Assembly: GCF_018883605.1 (NCBI RefSeq)
Contig: NZ_JAHLEM010000053.1
Location: 1 to 64,000 of the forward strand
Reading direction: 5' to 3'
Source of the DNA: Streptomyces niphimycinicus
Lineage (GTDB): Bacteria; Actinomycetota; Actinomycetes; Streptomycetales; Streptomycetaceae
DNA: 64,000 nt
In this document: one piece after another, positions 1 through 12,378 of the stretch
Position numbering within the stretch: the stretch's first letter is position 1
Layout: every line of letters begins with the position of its first letter
Position numbers and translations under genes: made by a program
Notes under the pieces: generated by a model
Seen by the model: the letters and a program-made list of their open reading frames with translations, nothing else
Databases searched by the model: none
Told to the model about the DNA's origin: nothing

Positions 1-749
1 CGTCCGCCCCGGCCGGAGCCCCGGCGGACGCCCCCGAGGCCGCTGACGCCCCCGCCGAGCCCCTTACCGACCCCGGTTCCGCCCCGGCCGCCCCGGCCGC
101 CGACGAGCAGCCGAGCCACAGCGAGCATCCGCTCGCCTCCTACGTGCTGCGCGTCAACGGCGCCGACCGTCCCGTCACCGACGTCTGGATCGGCGAGTCG
201 CTGCTCTACGTCCTGCGCGAGCGCCTCGGCCTCGCCGGGGCCAAGGACGGCTGCTCACAGGGCGAGTGCGGGGCCTGCTCGGTGCAGGTCGACGGGCGGC
301 TCGTGGCCTCCTGCCTGGTGCTCGCCGCCACCGCCGCGGGCAGCGAGGTCCGCACCGTCGAGGGCCTGGCCACCGGCGGCCGGCCCTCCGACGTCCAGCG
401 GGCGCTGGCCGAGTGCGGGGCCGTGCAGTGCGGCTTCTGCGTGCCCGGGCTCGCGATGACCATGCATGACCTCCTCGAGGGCAACCACGCCCCCACCGAC
501 CAGGAGACCCGCCAGGCGATCTCCGGCAACCTCTGCCGCTGCTCCGGCTATCGCGGGATCCTCGACGCCGTACGCGAGGTCGTCGCGGGCCGCGAGGCCG
601 CCGACGAGGCGGCGCAGGCGGAGCCGGACGGCGGAGCCGACGCCCACCAGGACCCGGCCCGTATCCCGCACCAGACGGGACCGCACGGCATCACCGGCAA
701 CGGGAGCGTCAACGGAAGCGGTAGCGGCAGCGGAAGGGCATCGGCATGA
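1..749 (+). CDS. Molybdenum hydroxylase 2Fe-2S subunit (xanthine dehydrogenase-like), 5' partial
   Basis: This is the electron-transfer subunit of a xanthine dehydrogenase/CO-dehydrogenase-type enzyme. The reading frame is open back to the window edge through an Ala/Pro-rich stretch, so the true start lies upstream. The conserved core begins near position 144. The plant-type ferredoxin cluster motif CSQGECGACSVQVDG is followed by the second cluster's CGAVQCGFC and NLCRCSGYRGI. A Gly/Ser/Asn-rich tail ends the protein. Its stop overlaps the start of the large subunit (ATGA), showing translational coupling. The third, FAD-binding subunit would be expected upstream, outside the window. Confidence 0.9.
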   Translation, partial: SAPAGAPADAPEAADAPAEPLTDPGSAPAAPAADEQPSHSEHPLASYVLRVNGADRPVTDVWIGESLLYVLRERLGLAGAKDGCSQGECGACSVQVDGRLVASCLVLAATAAGSEVRTVEGLATGGRPSDVQRALAECGAVQCGFCVPGLAMTMHDLLEGNHAPTDQETRQAISGNLCRCSGYRGILDAVREVVAGREAADEAAQAEPDGGADAHQDPARIPHQTGPHGITGNGSVNGSGSGSGRASA

Positions 750-3067
750 CCGGAATCGCGGACGGCGGGGGCGCCGTCACCGTCACCCCCGCCGCCGGAA
801 CGCCCATCCAGCCCCCGTCCACCATGGGCCTCGGGGTGTCCCTGCCGCCCGCCGACTCGGCGGCCAAGACCTCGGGCACCTTCCCGTACGCGGCCGACCT
901 GTGGGCCGAGGGGCTGCTGTGGGCCGCCGTGCTGCGCTCCCCGCACCCGCACGCCCGCATCGTCTCCATCGACACCACGCAGGCCGACGCGATGCCCGGC
1001 GTACGGGCCGTGGTGACCCACGCCGACGTGCCCGGCGACGCCTCCCACGGCCGCCGGGTCGCCGACCGTCCGGTCTTCGCCAAGGAGCTGGTCCGCCACC
1101 ACGGCGAGCCCATCGCCGCGGTCGCCGCCGACCACCCCGACACGGCCCGGCTGGCGGCCGCCGCCATCGCCGTCGAGTACGAGGTGCTGGAGCCGGTCAC
1201 CGACCCCGAGCAGGCGTTCTCCGCCGAGCCGCTGCACCCCGACGGCAATCTGGTCCGCCATATCCCGCTGTCCTTCGGCGACCCGGACGTGGTCGGCGAG
1301 GTCATCGCCGAGGGGCTGTACCGCATCGGCCGTCAGGACCCGGCGCCCATCGGCGCCGAGGCGGGCCTCGCCGTGCCGCGCCCCGACGGCGGGGTGGAGA
1401 TCTACACCGCCTCCACCGATCCGCACGCCGACCGCGACCTGGCCGCCGCCTGCTTCGGTCTTGAGCCGGAACGGGTGAAGGTCGTCGTCACCGGCGTCCC
1501 CGGTGCCATGGGCGAGCGCGAGGACCCGGGGATGCAGTTGCCGCTCGGGCTGCTGGCGCTGCGCACCGGCCATCCGGTGAAGCTGGCCGCCACCCGTGAG
1601 GAGTCCTTCCTCGGCCACGCCCACCGCCACCCCACCCTGCTGCGCTACCGCCACCACGCGGACTCCCAGGGCAAGCTGGTCAAGGTCGAGGCGCAGATCC
1701 TGCTGGACGCCGGGGCCTACGCCGACTCCTCGGGCGACACCCTGGCCGCCGCCGTCTCCTTCGCCTGCGGCCCCTACGTGGTCCCGCACGCCTTCATCGA
1801 GGGCTGGGCGGTGCGCACCAACAACCCGCCCTCCGGCCATGTGCGCGGCGAGGGCGCGATGCAGGTGTGCGCGGCGTACGAGGGCCAGATGGACAAGCTG
1901 GCGGCCAAGCTGGGCATCGACCCCCTCGAGATCCGGATGCGCAATGTGATGGCCACCGGCGATCTGCTGCCCACCGGACAGACGGTCACCTGCCCGGCCC
2001 CGGTCGCCGAACTGCTGCAAGCCGTAAGGGACGCACCACTGCCCGCCCTCCCCAAGGACGACCCCGAGGAGGAGTGGCTGCTGCCGGGCGGCCTGGAGGG
2101 CGCGGGCGACCCGGCCGCCGTGCGGCGCGGGGTCGGCTACGCCCTGGGCATGGTCCATATGCTCGGCGCCGAGGGGGCCGACGAGGTCTCCACCGCCACC
2201 GTCAAGGTCACCGGCCCGGTGGCCACCGTGATCTGCGCGGCCGTCGACACCGGCCAGGGCTTCGCCACCCTGGCCCGCCAGATCGTCCAGGACGTCCTCG
2301 GTATCGAGGAGGTCCATATCGCGCCCATCGACACCGATCAGCCCCCGGCCGGGCCCGCCTCGCGCGGCCGCCACACCTGGGTCTCCGGCGGTGCGGTCGA
2401 GCGGGCCGCGAAGATGGTCCGCACCCAGCTTCTCCAGCCCCTCGCGCATACCTTCGGCATGTCGACCGAGCTGCTCAGCATCGCCGACGGCAAGATCACC
2501 TCGTATGACGGGGTGCTCAGCACCACCGTCGAGGAGGCCCTGGAGGGCAAGGAGCTGTGGGCCACCGCGCAGTGCCGTCCGCATCCCACCGAGCCGCTGG
2601 ACGAGACCGGGCAGGGTGACGCCTTCGTCGGGCTCGCCTACTGCGCGGTGCGCGCCGTGGTGGACGTCGACATCGAGATCGGCGCGGTAAGGGTCGTCGA
2701 CATGACGGTGGCGCAGGACGTGGGCCGGATCCTCAACCCGCGGCAACTGAGGGCCCGTATCGAGGCGGGCGTCGCCCAGGGCATCGGCGCGGCCCTCACC
2801 GAGAACCTGCGCACCTCGCGCGGTGTGGTCCGGCACCCGGACCTGACCGGCTACGCCCTGCCGACCGCCCTGGACGTCCCGGACATCCGCATCGTCAAGC
2901 TGATCGAGGAGCGGGACGTGGTGGCCCCCTTCGGCGCCAAGCCGGTCAGCGCGGTGCCGGTGGTCACCTCCCCGGCGGCGGTGGCGGCGGCGGTCCGCGC
3001 GGCCACCGGGCGTCCGGTCAACCGCCTCCCGATCCGCCCCCAGGCGGCGGTCGTCAACCGGGGCTGA
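746..3067 (+). CDS. Molybdopterin-binding large subunit of xanthine dehydrogenase-like enzyme
   Basis: This 773-aa protein has the layout of the aldehyde oxidase/xanthine dehydrogenase large subunit: an a/b hammerhead domain near the N-terminus (LWAAVLRSPHPHARIVSID), then molybdopterin-binding segments including GHVRGEGAMQVCAAYEGQMD and IDPLEIRMRNVMATGDLLPTG. It is translationally coupled to the 2Fe-2S subunit through a 4-bp overlap, and together they would hydroxylate a purine or similar heterocycle in the cytoplasm. The C-terminal region that normally carries the catalytic Glu (GxGEPP-type motif) reads PFGAKPVSAVPV here, with Ala where Glu is expected. This may be a divergent subfamily, and its substrate is unknown. 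Confidence 0.85.
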   Translation: MTGIADGGGAVTVTPAAGTPIQPPSTMGLGVSLPPADSAAKTSGTFPYAADLWAEGLLWAAVLRSPHPHARIVSIDTTQADAMPGVRAVVTHADVPGDASHGRRVADRPVFAKELVRHHGEPIAAVAADHPDTARLAAAAIAVEYEVLEPVTDPEQAFSAEPLHPDGNLVRHIPLSFGDPDVVGEVIAEGLYRIGRQDPAPIGAEAGLAVPRPDGGVEIYTASTDPHADRDLAAACFGLEPERVKVVVTGVPGAMGEREDPGMQLPLGLLALRTGHPVKLAATREESFLGHAHRHPTLLRYRHHADSQGKLVKVEAQILLDAGAYADSSGDTLAAAVSFACGPYVVPHAFIEGWAVRTNNPPSGHVRGEGAMQVCAAYEGQMDKLAAKLGIDPLEIRMRNVMATGDLLPTGQTVTCPAPVAELLQAVRDAPLPALPKDDPEEEWLLPGGLEGAGDPAAVRRGVGYALGMVHMLGAEGADEVSTATVKVTGPVATVICAAVDTGQGFATLARQIVQDVLGIEEVHIAPIDTDQPPAGPASRGRHTWVSGGAVERAAKMVRTQLLQPLAHTFGMSTELLSIADGKITSYDGVLSTTVEEALEGKELWATAQCRPHPTEPLDETGQGDAFVGLAYCAVRAVVDVDIEIGAVRVVDMTVAQDVGRILNPRQLRARIEAGVAQGIGAALTENLRTSRGVVRHPDLTGYALPTALDVPDIRIVKLIEERDVVAPFGAKPVSAVPVVTSPAAVAAAVRAATGRPVNRLPIRPQAAVVNRG

Positions 3068-3133
3068 GCGCTCCGCGGCGCCCGCGGAAGAGGCCGCGGG
3101 CGGGCCCGCCGCCCGTGCCTCGCCGCCCGCGGC

Positions 3134-3177
3134 GCGGGACGTAGCGAGACGTGTCGCGGGACGTAGCGAGACGTGTC
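3134..3177 (+). repeat. Two perfect tandem copies of a 22-bp unit
   Basis: Copies at 3134-3155 and 3156-3177 are identical; the unit begins GCGGGACGTAGC and ends GAGACGTGTC. They lie between the xanthine dehydrogenase-like operon and the deacetylase gene, roughly 90 bp before the latter's start. They could be a repeated operator or slipped-strand duplication. Confidence 0.8.
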
Positions 3178-3263
3178 GTCGCGGAATTGTCCGAGATGTG
3201 TAACAGAGGGATCCCTTCCCGCCTCAACTCCATCCTCATGGTTGCGAAAGCGACACAGGAGAC

Positions 3264-4085
3264 ATGGGGAGCGAGGCGGACATGGCGCGGCACCGGAGCA
3301 TGGGGGCGAACGGCCGGATACTGGTGGCGGCGTGCGGTGTGATGGGGGTGGCCGCCCTGGCCGCCGTGTGGACCGCCCAGGCCGGAACCGCCGAGGCGGA
3401 CCCGGGTGCGTCACCGGCGCCGAAGCCGACGCCGATCGTCGGTCAGACCTCCAAGCCGGACCCTGAACTGCCCGCTCCCGTGGTCAACATGGACATAGCC
3501 CACGGCTCCGACAAGGGCGCCAAGGGCGTCAACATCACGATCGACGACGGTCCTGATCCGACCTGGACCCCGCAGGTCCTCCAGGTGCTCGAGGCCAACG
3601 GCGTCAAGGCCACCTTCTGCATGGTCGGCCCGCAGGCCCAGGCCCATCCGGACCTGGTCAAGGACGTGGTCGCGGACGGGCACCGGCTGTGCGACCACTC
3701 CATGTCGCACGACACGACGATGGACACCAAGTCATCCGCCTACCAGTCCCGGGAGATCCTGGACGCCCAGCGAATGATCACCAAGGCGTCAGGGGGCGTC
3801 AAACCGCTCTACTACCGTGCCCCGGGCGGTGCGTTCACCCCGTACAGCCGTCAGATCGCCGCCTCGCAGGGCATGCGGCCGCTGGGCTGGAACGTGGACT
3901 CCAAGGACTTCAAGCAGCCGGGGGTCGCGGCCATGGTCAACACCGTCAAGAACGAGATCTCCAACGGCCCCACCGTGCTCTTCCACGACGCGGGCGGCGA
4001 CCGCGGCCAGACGGTCGAGGCACTGCGCCAGGTCCTGCCGTGGCTGAAGCAGCAGGGATACAGCTTCGGCTTCCCGGTGCGCTGA
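3264..4085 (+). CDS. Secreted polysaccharide (chitooligosaccharide-type) deacetylase
   Basis: A 273-aa carbohydrate esterase family 4 (NodB homology) protein. An AGGAG ribosome-binding site sits just before ATG 3264. A basic N-terminus and hydrophobic segment (residues about 18-40) form a signal peptide or anchor, followed by a Pro/Ala-rich linker. Catalytic motifs are present: ITIDDGPDPT (metal and base Asp94/Asp95), HSMSH (metal-binding His145 and His149) and YYRAPGGAF. It probably removes N-acetyl groups from chitin oligomers or cell-wall glycans outside the cell. It is convergent with the following minus-strand gene. Confidence 0.88.
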   Translation: MGSEADMARHRSMGANGRILVAACGVMGVAALAAVWTAQAGTAEADPGASPAPKPTPIVGQTSKPDPELPAPVVNMDIAHGSDKGAKGVNITIDDGPDPTWTPQVLQVLEANGVKATFCMVGPQAQAHPDLVKDVVADGHRLCDHSMSHDTTMDTKSSAYQSREILDAQRMITKASGGVKPLYYRAPGGAFTPYSRQIAASQGMRPLGWNVDSKDFKQPGVAAMVNTVKNEISNGPTVLFHDAGGDRGQTVEALRQVLPWLKQQGYSFGFPVR

Positions 4086-4172
4086 CGGCCGTTCCCGCGG
4101 CCCGCACCGCTGGGCCGGTGCTGTGTCCGTCCCCGGCGGGCGGATGGCGCCCACCGGCGACGGACAGCGGCC

Positions 4173-4883
4173 TCAGGCCGGCGGCGGACCCGTCAGGGCG
4201 GGCTCGTGCTCGCCCTCGCGGGCCGTGAACGGGCACTGCCATTCCGCGGGCTTCGGGCGGCCGGAGTAGCGGCGGGCCTCGGAGAGCTCCTCGTACTCGA
4301 GCAGGTTGGGGTTGATATCGCCCTGGAGCTGGATGTCCTGCTTGCGGATCTTCTCGGCGAGCCGGTCCCACATCTTGGCGCCCTTGATGCGGTCGAACTG
4401 CTCATGCGAGTTGAAGGCCAGCATCGGGAAGGGAGGACGGCGGCCCCAGCGGCGGTGGGTCTCGTGCAGGCCGATGACGAAGAAGCGGTGACCGGCGACG
4501 CTGTAGGCGAAATCCCTGGCCTGCGGATCGGACGAACAGCCCTCGGCCCAGCGATAGGACCGGGAGTCCTGTTCGTGGAGAAGCTGGAGCTGTTCCCACA
4601 GCAGCTCCTCGAACCGCAGTTCATCCACCCCGCGAGGTTGCTCGAAGGTCGCGATGAAGCTCGTGAACGACCGGTGGCTCCAGTCGGCCGAGTCCACGAA
4701 ATCCGCGAGATCGAGTGCCATCAGCCGGGCCGAATGGTCGGATCCCATCAGGTCGTAGTGCCGATGGGTGATGCCACCCTTGCGCCAGGCGGACCGTCCG
4801 GCCAGGCAGGCGAATCGTTCCCCCAGAATGAACCGCTCGACCTCGTCCGTCGCGTCCACTGTCATGGCCAGCCTTCCTTCCAA
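4173..4883 (-). CDS. YqcI/YcgG-family protein, GntA-type heme-dependent N-hydroxylase candidate
   Basis: The 236-aa product matches the YqcI/YcgG family pattern: an N-terminal FACLAGRSAWRKGG, then LDLADFV, the block FAYSVAGHRFFVIGLH, FPMLAFNSHEQFDRI, and a C-terminal QGDINPNLLEYEELSEARRY followed by SGRP and a WQCPF end. The family includes GntA, the heme-dependent N-hydroxylase of guanitoxin biosynthesis. The neighbouring same-strand gene is an NRPS, which suggests it oxidises an amino acid or guanidine precursor or the product of that enzyme. A strong hairpin and about 250 bp separate the two, so it probably has its own promoter. Family call is fairly firm; substrate is not known. Confidence 0.7.
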   Translation of the reverse strand: MEGRLAMTVDATDEVERFILGERFACLAGRSAWRKGGITHRHYDLMGSDHSARLMALDLADFVDSADWSHRSFTSFIATFEQPRGVDELRFEELLWEQLQLLHEQDSRSYRWAEGCSSDPQARDFAYSVAGHRFFVIGLHETHRRWGRRPPFPMLAFNSHEQFDRIKGAKMWDRLAEKIRKQDIQLQGDINPNLLEYEELSEARRYSGRPKPAEWQCPFTAREGEHEPALTGPPPA

Positions 4884-5081
4884 CTACGTGCCTCCTCGCC
4901 GGGAGCTCATCTCCTTCTCCACATGAAGGCGCCCACCCTGCTCACCTGCGCAGGAGCGCAGGAGAACGAGATGGGGCGCCTGGCTGAATTGTGATCGGCG
5001 AGGACCCGATCGGCGAAATCCGGCCGCCGGCCGCCGTCCCGGAGGCGGGGGCGCGCCTTCTCGACCAGCGAAGTGTTCCCC

Positions 5082-5115
5082 GGGCCGGGCCGCCTCCGAG
5101 GGAGCGGCCCGGCCC
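5082..5115 (-). terminator. Perfect 12-bp stem terminator after the NRPS gene
   Basis: GGGCCGGGCCGC (5082-5093) pairs perfectly with GCGGCCCGGCCC (5104-5115) across a 10-nt loop, just past the NRPS stop codon. No T tract, as is usual in Streptomyces. The 4884-5081 stretch between this hairpin and the YqcI-type gene must hold that gene's promoter; I see no clear consensus. Confidence 0.7.
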
Positions 5116-5130
5116 CTGAGCCCCGGCCCA

Positions 5131-9249
<4,119 letters not shown>

Positions 9250-9465
9250 GCGGCCGCAGGCACCACACTGACCCTATGAGACGGAATTGCACTCAGTGAG
9301 GGGGTCAGGAGACCGTTCGGTGGCGAGAGTGTGAAAATCGCCGAAGCCCTGGGGATTTACCTGGGTATCGCGGTGCCGAGACGGCCGGATGGCCTGGATG
9401 AGCATGCGTCAGGAGGGTGCGTGTGTCCAGAGCATGTCCAAGAGTTCACCCAGCGGCAACGCATT

Positions 9466-9493
9466 GCGCGGACGCCCGTGAGGGCGCCCGCGC
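9466..9493 (-). terminator. Hairpin downstream of tRNA-Cys
   Basis: GCGCGGACGCCC and GGGCGCCCGCGC pair with a single mismatch across a GTGA loop, immediately beyond the 3' end of the minus-strand tRNA-Cys gene. Confidence 0.65.
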
Positions 9494-9504
9494 AAGGTGT
9501 GCGG

Positions 9505-9576
9505 AGGCCGTGGCGGGAATCGAACCCACGTAACTCGATTTGCAGTCGAGCCCCTCAACCACTCGGGCACACGGCC
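9505..9576 (-). tRNA. tRNA-Cys (GCA)
   Basis: Reading the minus strand gives a complete cloverleaf: acceptor GGCCGTG pairs with CACGGCC, the anticodon stem CTCGA/TCGAG holds the loop with anticodon GCA, and the T arm contains GGGTTCGATTCCC. The discriminator base is T followed by CC; the terminal CCA is not fully encoded. About 72 nt. No flanking direct repeats or integrase were seen here. Confidence 0.95.
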
Positions 9577-9667
9577 GTTGTCGTGCTCTGTTCCCGACGA
9601 TAGGACGGGGGTAGGGCGGGCACAACGGCGAGGCGGGGGCTGCCATACGACTGACACACTGCGTTCA

Positions 9668-10543
9668 TCACGGCGCGGGGCGAGCCGCCAGGAAGTCCTC
9701 GACCACCTGGCGGAAGAGGTCCGGGTCGTCGACCCACGGATAGTGGCCCACCCCCGGCAGGGGCCGCGCCTGCCCGTCCGGGAAGGACTCGGCGACCAGC
9801 TCCCCGGCCCGCATCCCGGTCACCGCGTCCCGGTCGCCGGTGATCGCCAGCACCGGGCACGGCACCTCGCGCAGCCGGGCCAGCACCGCGCGCCGCCCCG
9901 CCTCGTCGACGCCCTGCCAGAAACCGGCCCGCGGCACCGGCCCGAGCTGCTCGCCCTCGCTCTCGGCATGCGCCCGCTGGGGCTCCTCCCAGCGGCCGTA
10001 CGCCATGGGGGCGGCCTGGAGCAGCAGCCTGCGGACCTCGGCGAGGTCGGTGGTGTCGGGCAGCAACTGGACCGCCGCATACGCCTCCTGCCACCAGGGC
10101 TCGTCGGCGCGGGACTCGAAGATCTCCCGGGCGTCCTCGGGGAGTTCGCCCTGGAGCCGTGCGCCCGGGCAGACCACGATCAGCCGGCCGAGCCGCTCTG
10201 GGTGGGCGGCCGCGTACGCCTGGGCCGTCGCGGCGGCCGCGTCATGGGCGAGCAGCGGGAAGCGGGCGAGGTCCAGATGGCGGCGGAGCGCCTCGAGGTC
10301 CTCGGCGAGCCCCGGGAAGGCGTAGCCACTGGGGTCGACGGCCGGTGGGGAGTCCCCGGTGCCGCGGCTGTCGGGGATGACGAGGGTGTGATGGGCGTTC
10401 AGCCCGCCGAGGTCGCCCAGATACGCGGCGCTGCGCCCCGGCCCGCCCGCCAGGCAGATCAGCGGCGGGCCCGCTGAGCCGTCCCGGGCCTCCAGGACGC
10501 GGTAGGCCAGCTCGGTTCCGTCGTACGAGGTGTAGTGCGGCAT
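9668..10543 (-). CDS. Alpha/beta hydrolase (proline iminopeptidase-like)
   Basis: The protein from ATG 10543 (291 aa, MPHYTSYDGTELAYRV) has the fold's oxyanion-hole LICLAGGPGRS, a PDSRGTGDS strand and the late catalytic Asp/His segments ITGDRDAVT and PGVGHYPW. The nucleophile elbow, normally GxSxG, reads LLAHDAAAATAQAYA, with Asp/Ala where Ser is expected, so it may lack classical serine-hydrolase chemistry or use an Asp nucleophile. The frame is open further upstream to 10798 but that stretch crosses the 30-bp repeats and the LysR promoter and looks non-coding; ATG 10570 is an alternative start. Divergent from the LysR gene. Confidence 0.72.
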   Translation of the reverse strand: MPHYTSYDGTELAYRVLEARDGSAGPPLICLAGGPGRSAAYLGDLGGLNAHHTLVIPDSRGTGDSPPAVDPSGYAFPGLAEDLEALRRHLDLARFPLLAHDAAAATAQAYAAAHPERLGRLIVVCPGARLQGELPEDAREIFESRADEPWWQEAYAAVQLLPDTTDLAEVRRLLLQAAPMAYGRWEEPQRAHAESEGEQLGPVPRAGFWQGVDEAGRRAVLARLREVPCPVLAITGDRDAVTGMRAGELVAESFPDGQARPLPGVGHYPWVDDPDLFRQVVEDFLAARPAP

Positions 10544-10640
10544 GAAGTCAGCTTGCCCCAGCATCGTCATCTTGACCGTGCTTGGCCGGGGGGCGTGGTG
10601 TGCCGGATGTGGCGCGTGTGCCGTGACCGGCCGTCCGTAT

Positions 10641-10700
10641 GCCGCGGCCCGCGGTCTGCGTGACGCAAAGGCCGCGGCCCGTGGTCTGTGTGACGCAAAA
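10641..10700 (+). repeat. Two tandem copies of a 30-bp unit (27 of 30 identical)
   Basis: Units 10641-10670 and 10671-10700 each begin GCCGCGGCCCG and end with GTGACGCAAA plus one base. They lie in the divergent promoter region between the hydrolase and LysR genes, directly upstream of the LysR-type motif at 10729. Confidence 0.8.
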
Positions 10701-10728
10701 GCTCCGGTTGGGGCGATCTTGCGCGGAC

Positions 10729-10745
10729 CCAAATTACGCTTATGG
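10729..10745 (+). promoter_or_regulatory. Candidate LysR operator, copy 1
   Basis: CCAAATTACGCTTATGG lies 30 bp upstream of the LysR start. The same motif, 15 of 17 identical, occurs in reverse orientation on the far side of the LysR gene at 11707-11723, before the cysteine dioxygenase gene. The repeat and placement suggest an operator bound by the LysR protein. Confidence 0.6.
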
Positions 10746-10775
10746 TTTCCGTTCGCTTCTCCGTATGATGCGAAT

Positions 10776-11681
10776 GTGTTCGATTCCCGGCACGTCAAGA
10801 CGTTCCACGAGGTGGTCCGCTCCGGCTCCTATTCCGGGGCCGCCCGCGCGCTCGGCTACACCCAGCCGGCTATCACCCAGCAGATGAAGGCGCTGGAACG
10901 GGCCGTCGGCAGTCCGCTGTTCATCCGGGTCGGCCGGGGGATGCGGCTGACCGAGGCGGGGGAGACCCTCGCCCGTCACGCCGACACCATCCTGACCAGC
11001 ATCTCCACCGCCCAGCAGCAGATGAGCGCCATCACCCGGCTGCGCTCGGGCCGGGTGCGGGTCTGTGCCTTCCCCAGCGCCAACGCGACCCTCATCCCCG
11101 AGGCCATGGCCCGGCTCGCCGCCGCCCATCCGGGGGTGCGGGTGGAGCTGCTGGAGGGCGAGCCGCCGGACTCGCTGGGGCGGGTGGTGCGCGGGGAGTG
11201 CGACATCACGCTCGCCTTCACCTATCCCGGGCTGCGCGAGGAGACCCCCGCCGAGCTGGTGGAGATCCCGCTGCTGGAGGACCAGCTCACGGTGCTGCTG
11301 CCGAGCGGGCATCCGCTGGCCAGACGGCGGGCGGTCAAGCTGGCGGAGCTGAGCGAGGAGCGCTGGATCGCCGGATGCCTGCGGTGCCGCGCCAACTTCC
11401 TGCACGAATGCGCGGAGCAGGGCTTCGCCCCGGACATCGCCTTCACCACCGACGACAATCTGGTGGTGCAGAGCATGGTCGCGGCGGGGCTGGGCGTGGC
11501 GATGATGCCGGGGCTGGTGCTCTCGTTCCTGTGCCACCAGAAGGTCGCCGGGCGCGCCCTGGACCCCGCCTCGCGCCGCCATGTCTCGGCGTATGTGCTG
11601 CGCGAACATCTGGAGATACCGGCCACCGCGCGAGTGCTGGAGGAGCTGAAGACCGTGGCGGGGAACCGGGTGGGGTGCTGA
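10776..11681 (+). CDS. LysR-family transcriptional regulator
   Basis: 301 aa from GTG 10776. The N-terminal winged helix-turn-helix (residues about 3-60) is clear: FDSRHVKTFHEVVRSGSYSG, then ARALGYTQPAITQQMKALER. A substrate-binding domain follows (about 90-295), with CRCRANFLHECAEQG-like Cys residues. The frame is open upstream to 10542 but that extension is repeat and promoter DNA; the start chosen puts the HTH at the usual distance. It probably controls the cysteine dioxygenase and YeiH exporter genes downstream, given the shared operator motif on both sides of its gene. Confidence 0.88.
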   Translation: MFDSRHVKTFHEVVRSGSYSGAARALGYTQPAITQQMKALERAVGSPLFIRVGRGMRLTEAGETLARHADTILTSISTAQQQMSAITRLRSGRVRVCAFPSANATLIPEAMARLAAAHPGVRVELLEGEPPDSLGRVVRGECDITLAFTYPGLREETPAELVEIPLLEDQLTVLLPSGHPLARRRAVKLAELSEERWIAGCLRCRANFLHECAEQGFAPDIAFTTDDNLVVQSMVAAGLGVAMMPGLVLSFLCHQKVAGRALDPASRRHVSAYVLREHLEIPATARVLEELKTVAGNRVGC

Positions 11682-11700
11682 GCCCGGCCGTGCGCTGACC

Positions 11701-11723
11701 GCTTATCCATAAGCAGAATTTGG
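11701..11723 (-). promoter_or_regulatory. Candidate LysR operator, copy 2, with palindrome
   Basis: The reverse strand of 11707-11723 reads CCAAATTCTGCTTATGG, matching the site upstream of the LysR gene at 15 of 17 positions. It overlaps a perfect palindrome GCTTATCCATAAGC at 11701-11714. It sits in the promoter region of the cysteine dioxygenase gene. Confidence 0.6.
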
Positions 11724-11781
11724 AACGGGCTCAAGAATCTGTCGTTGGACGTGATGGAGCGGGCGGCGGGACGCTGCCACC

Positions 11782-12378
11782 ATGAGCACCCCGACCGCGT
11801 ATCCGTCCTCCCGTCTTCTCACGGCCCGCCTCGGCGAGCTCGTCGGCGACGTCCGCGAGGCCGTCGACCGGGGGTTGGCGCCCGATGTGACCGCCTATCT
11901 GGTCGGCGAGCGGCTCGCGCCCCACCTCGGCGCGGCCGATCTGCTCACCCCGGAGCAGTGCGAGGGCGACCCCGACCGCTACCGCCAGCATGTTCTGCAC
12001 GCCGAGCCCGACGGCAGCTTCTCGATCGTCGCGCTGGTGTGGCTGCCCGGTCAGCGCACGGCGATCCATGACCATGTGTCCTGGTGTGTGACCGGCGTCC
12101 ACGAGGGCGAGGAGCACGAGCGGCGCTACCGCCTCGTCCCCGACGGTCCGGGTTCGCGGCTGATCGCGGTGGAGGACGTGGTCAACCCGCGGGGCGCGGT
12201 GTGCGGTTTCGCGCCGCCCGGAGATATCCACAGGGTGTGGAACGCCTGTGGGACGAAGGCGATATCGATCCATATCTACGGCGCGGACATCGCCCGCCTG
12301 GGCAGCAGTGTCCGGCGGGTCTACGACCTCCCGACGGCGGACGAGGTCCAGGGCCTTCCGACGGCGGACGGCCAGTGA
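11782..12378 (+). CDS. Cysteine dioxygenase family cupin
   Basis: A 198-aa cupin. The metal site is visible: HDHVSWCVTGVHEGE (His-x-His plus the Cys of the cysteine dioxygenase Cys-Tyr crosslink region) and a later GDIHRVWN His. The family oxidises cysteine to cysteine sulfinate with a mononuclear iron. Its stop codon overlaps the GTG start of the YeiH-type gene (GTGA), so oxidation of cysteine and export of an oxidised sulfur product are probably coupled, under the LysR protein encoded just upstream. No strong ribosome site precedes the ATG. Confidence 0.8.
   Translation: MSTPTAYPSSRLLTARLGELVGDVREAVDRGLAPDVTAYLVGERLAPHLGAADLLTPEQCEGDPDRYRQHVLHAEPDGSFSIVALVWLPGQRTAIHDHVSWCVTGVHEGEEHERRYRLVPDGPGSRLIAVEDVVNPRGAVCGFAPPGDIHRVWNACGTKAISIHIYGADIARLGSSVRRVYDLPTADEVQGLPTADGQ

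Noticed and set aside
548..2836. Long minus-strand ORF of 762 codons over the xanthine dehydrogenase genes
   Set aside because: High-GC shadow of the real plus-strand genes; no ribosome site or recognisable domain, and composition is Gly/Asp/Arg/His rich.
9505..9576. tRNA-Cys as an integration site for a mobile element
   Set aside because: No integrase, no partial tRNA repeat and no composition change beside it. The AICE uses the RDD gene.
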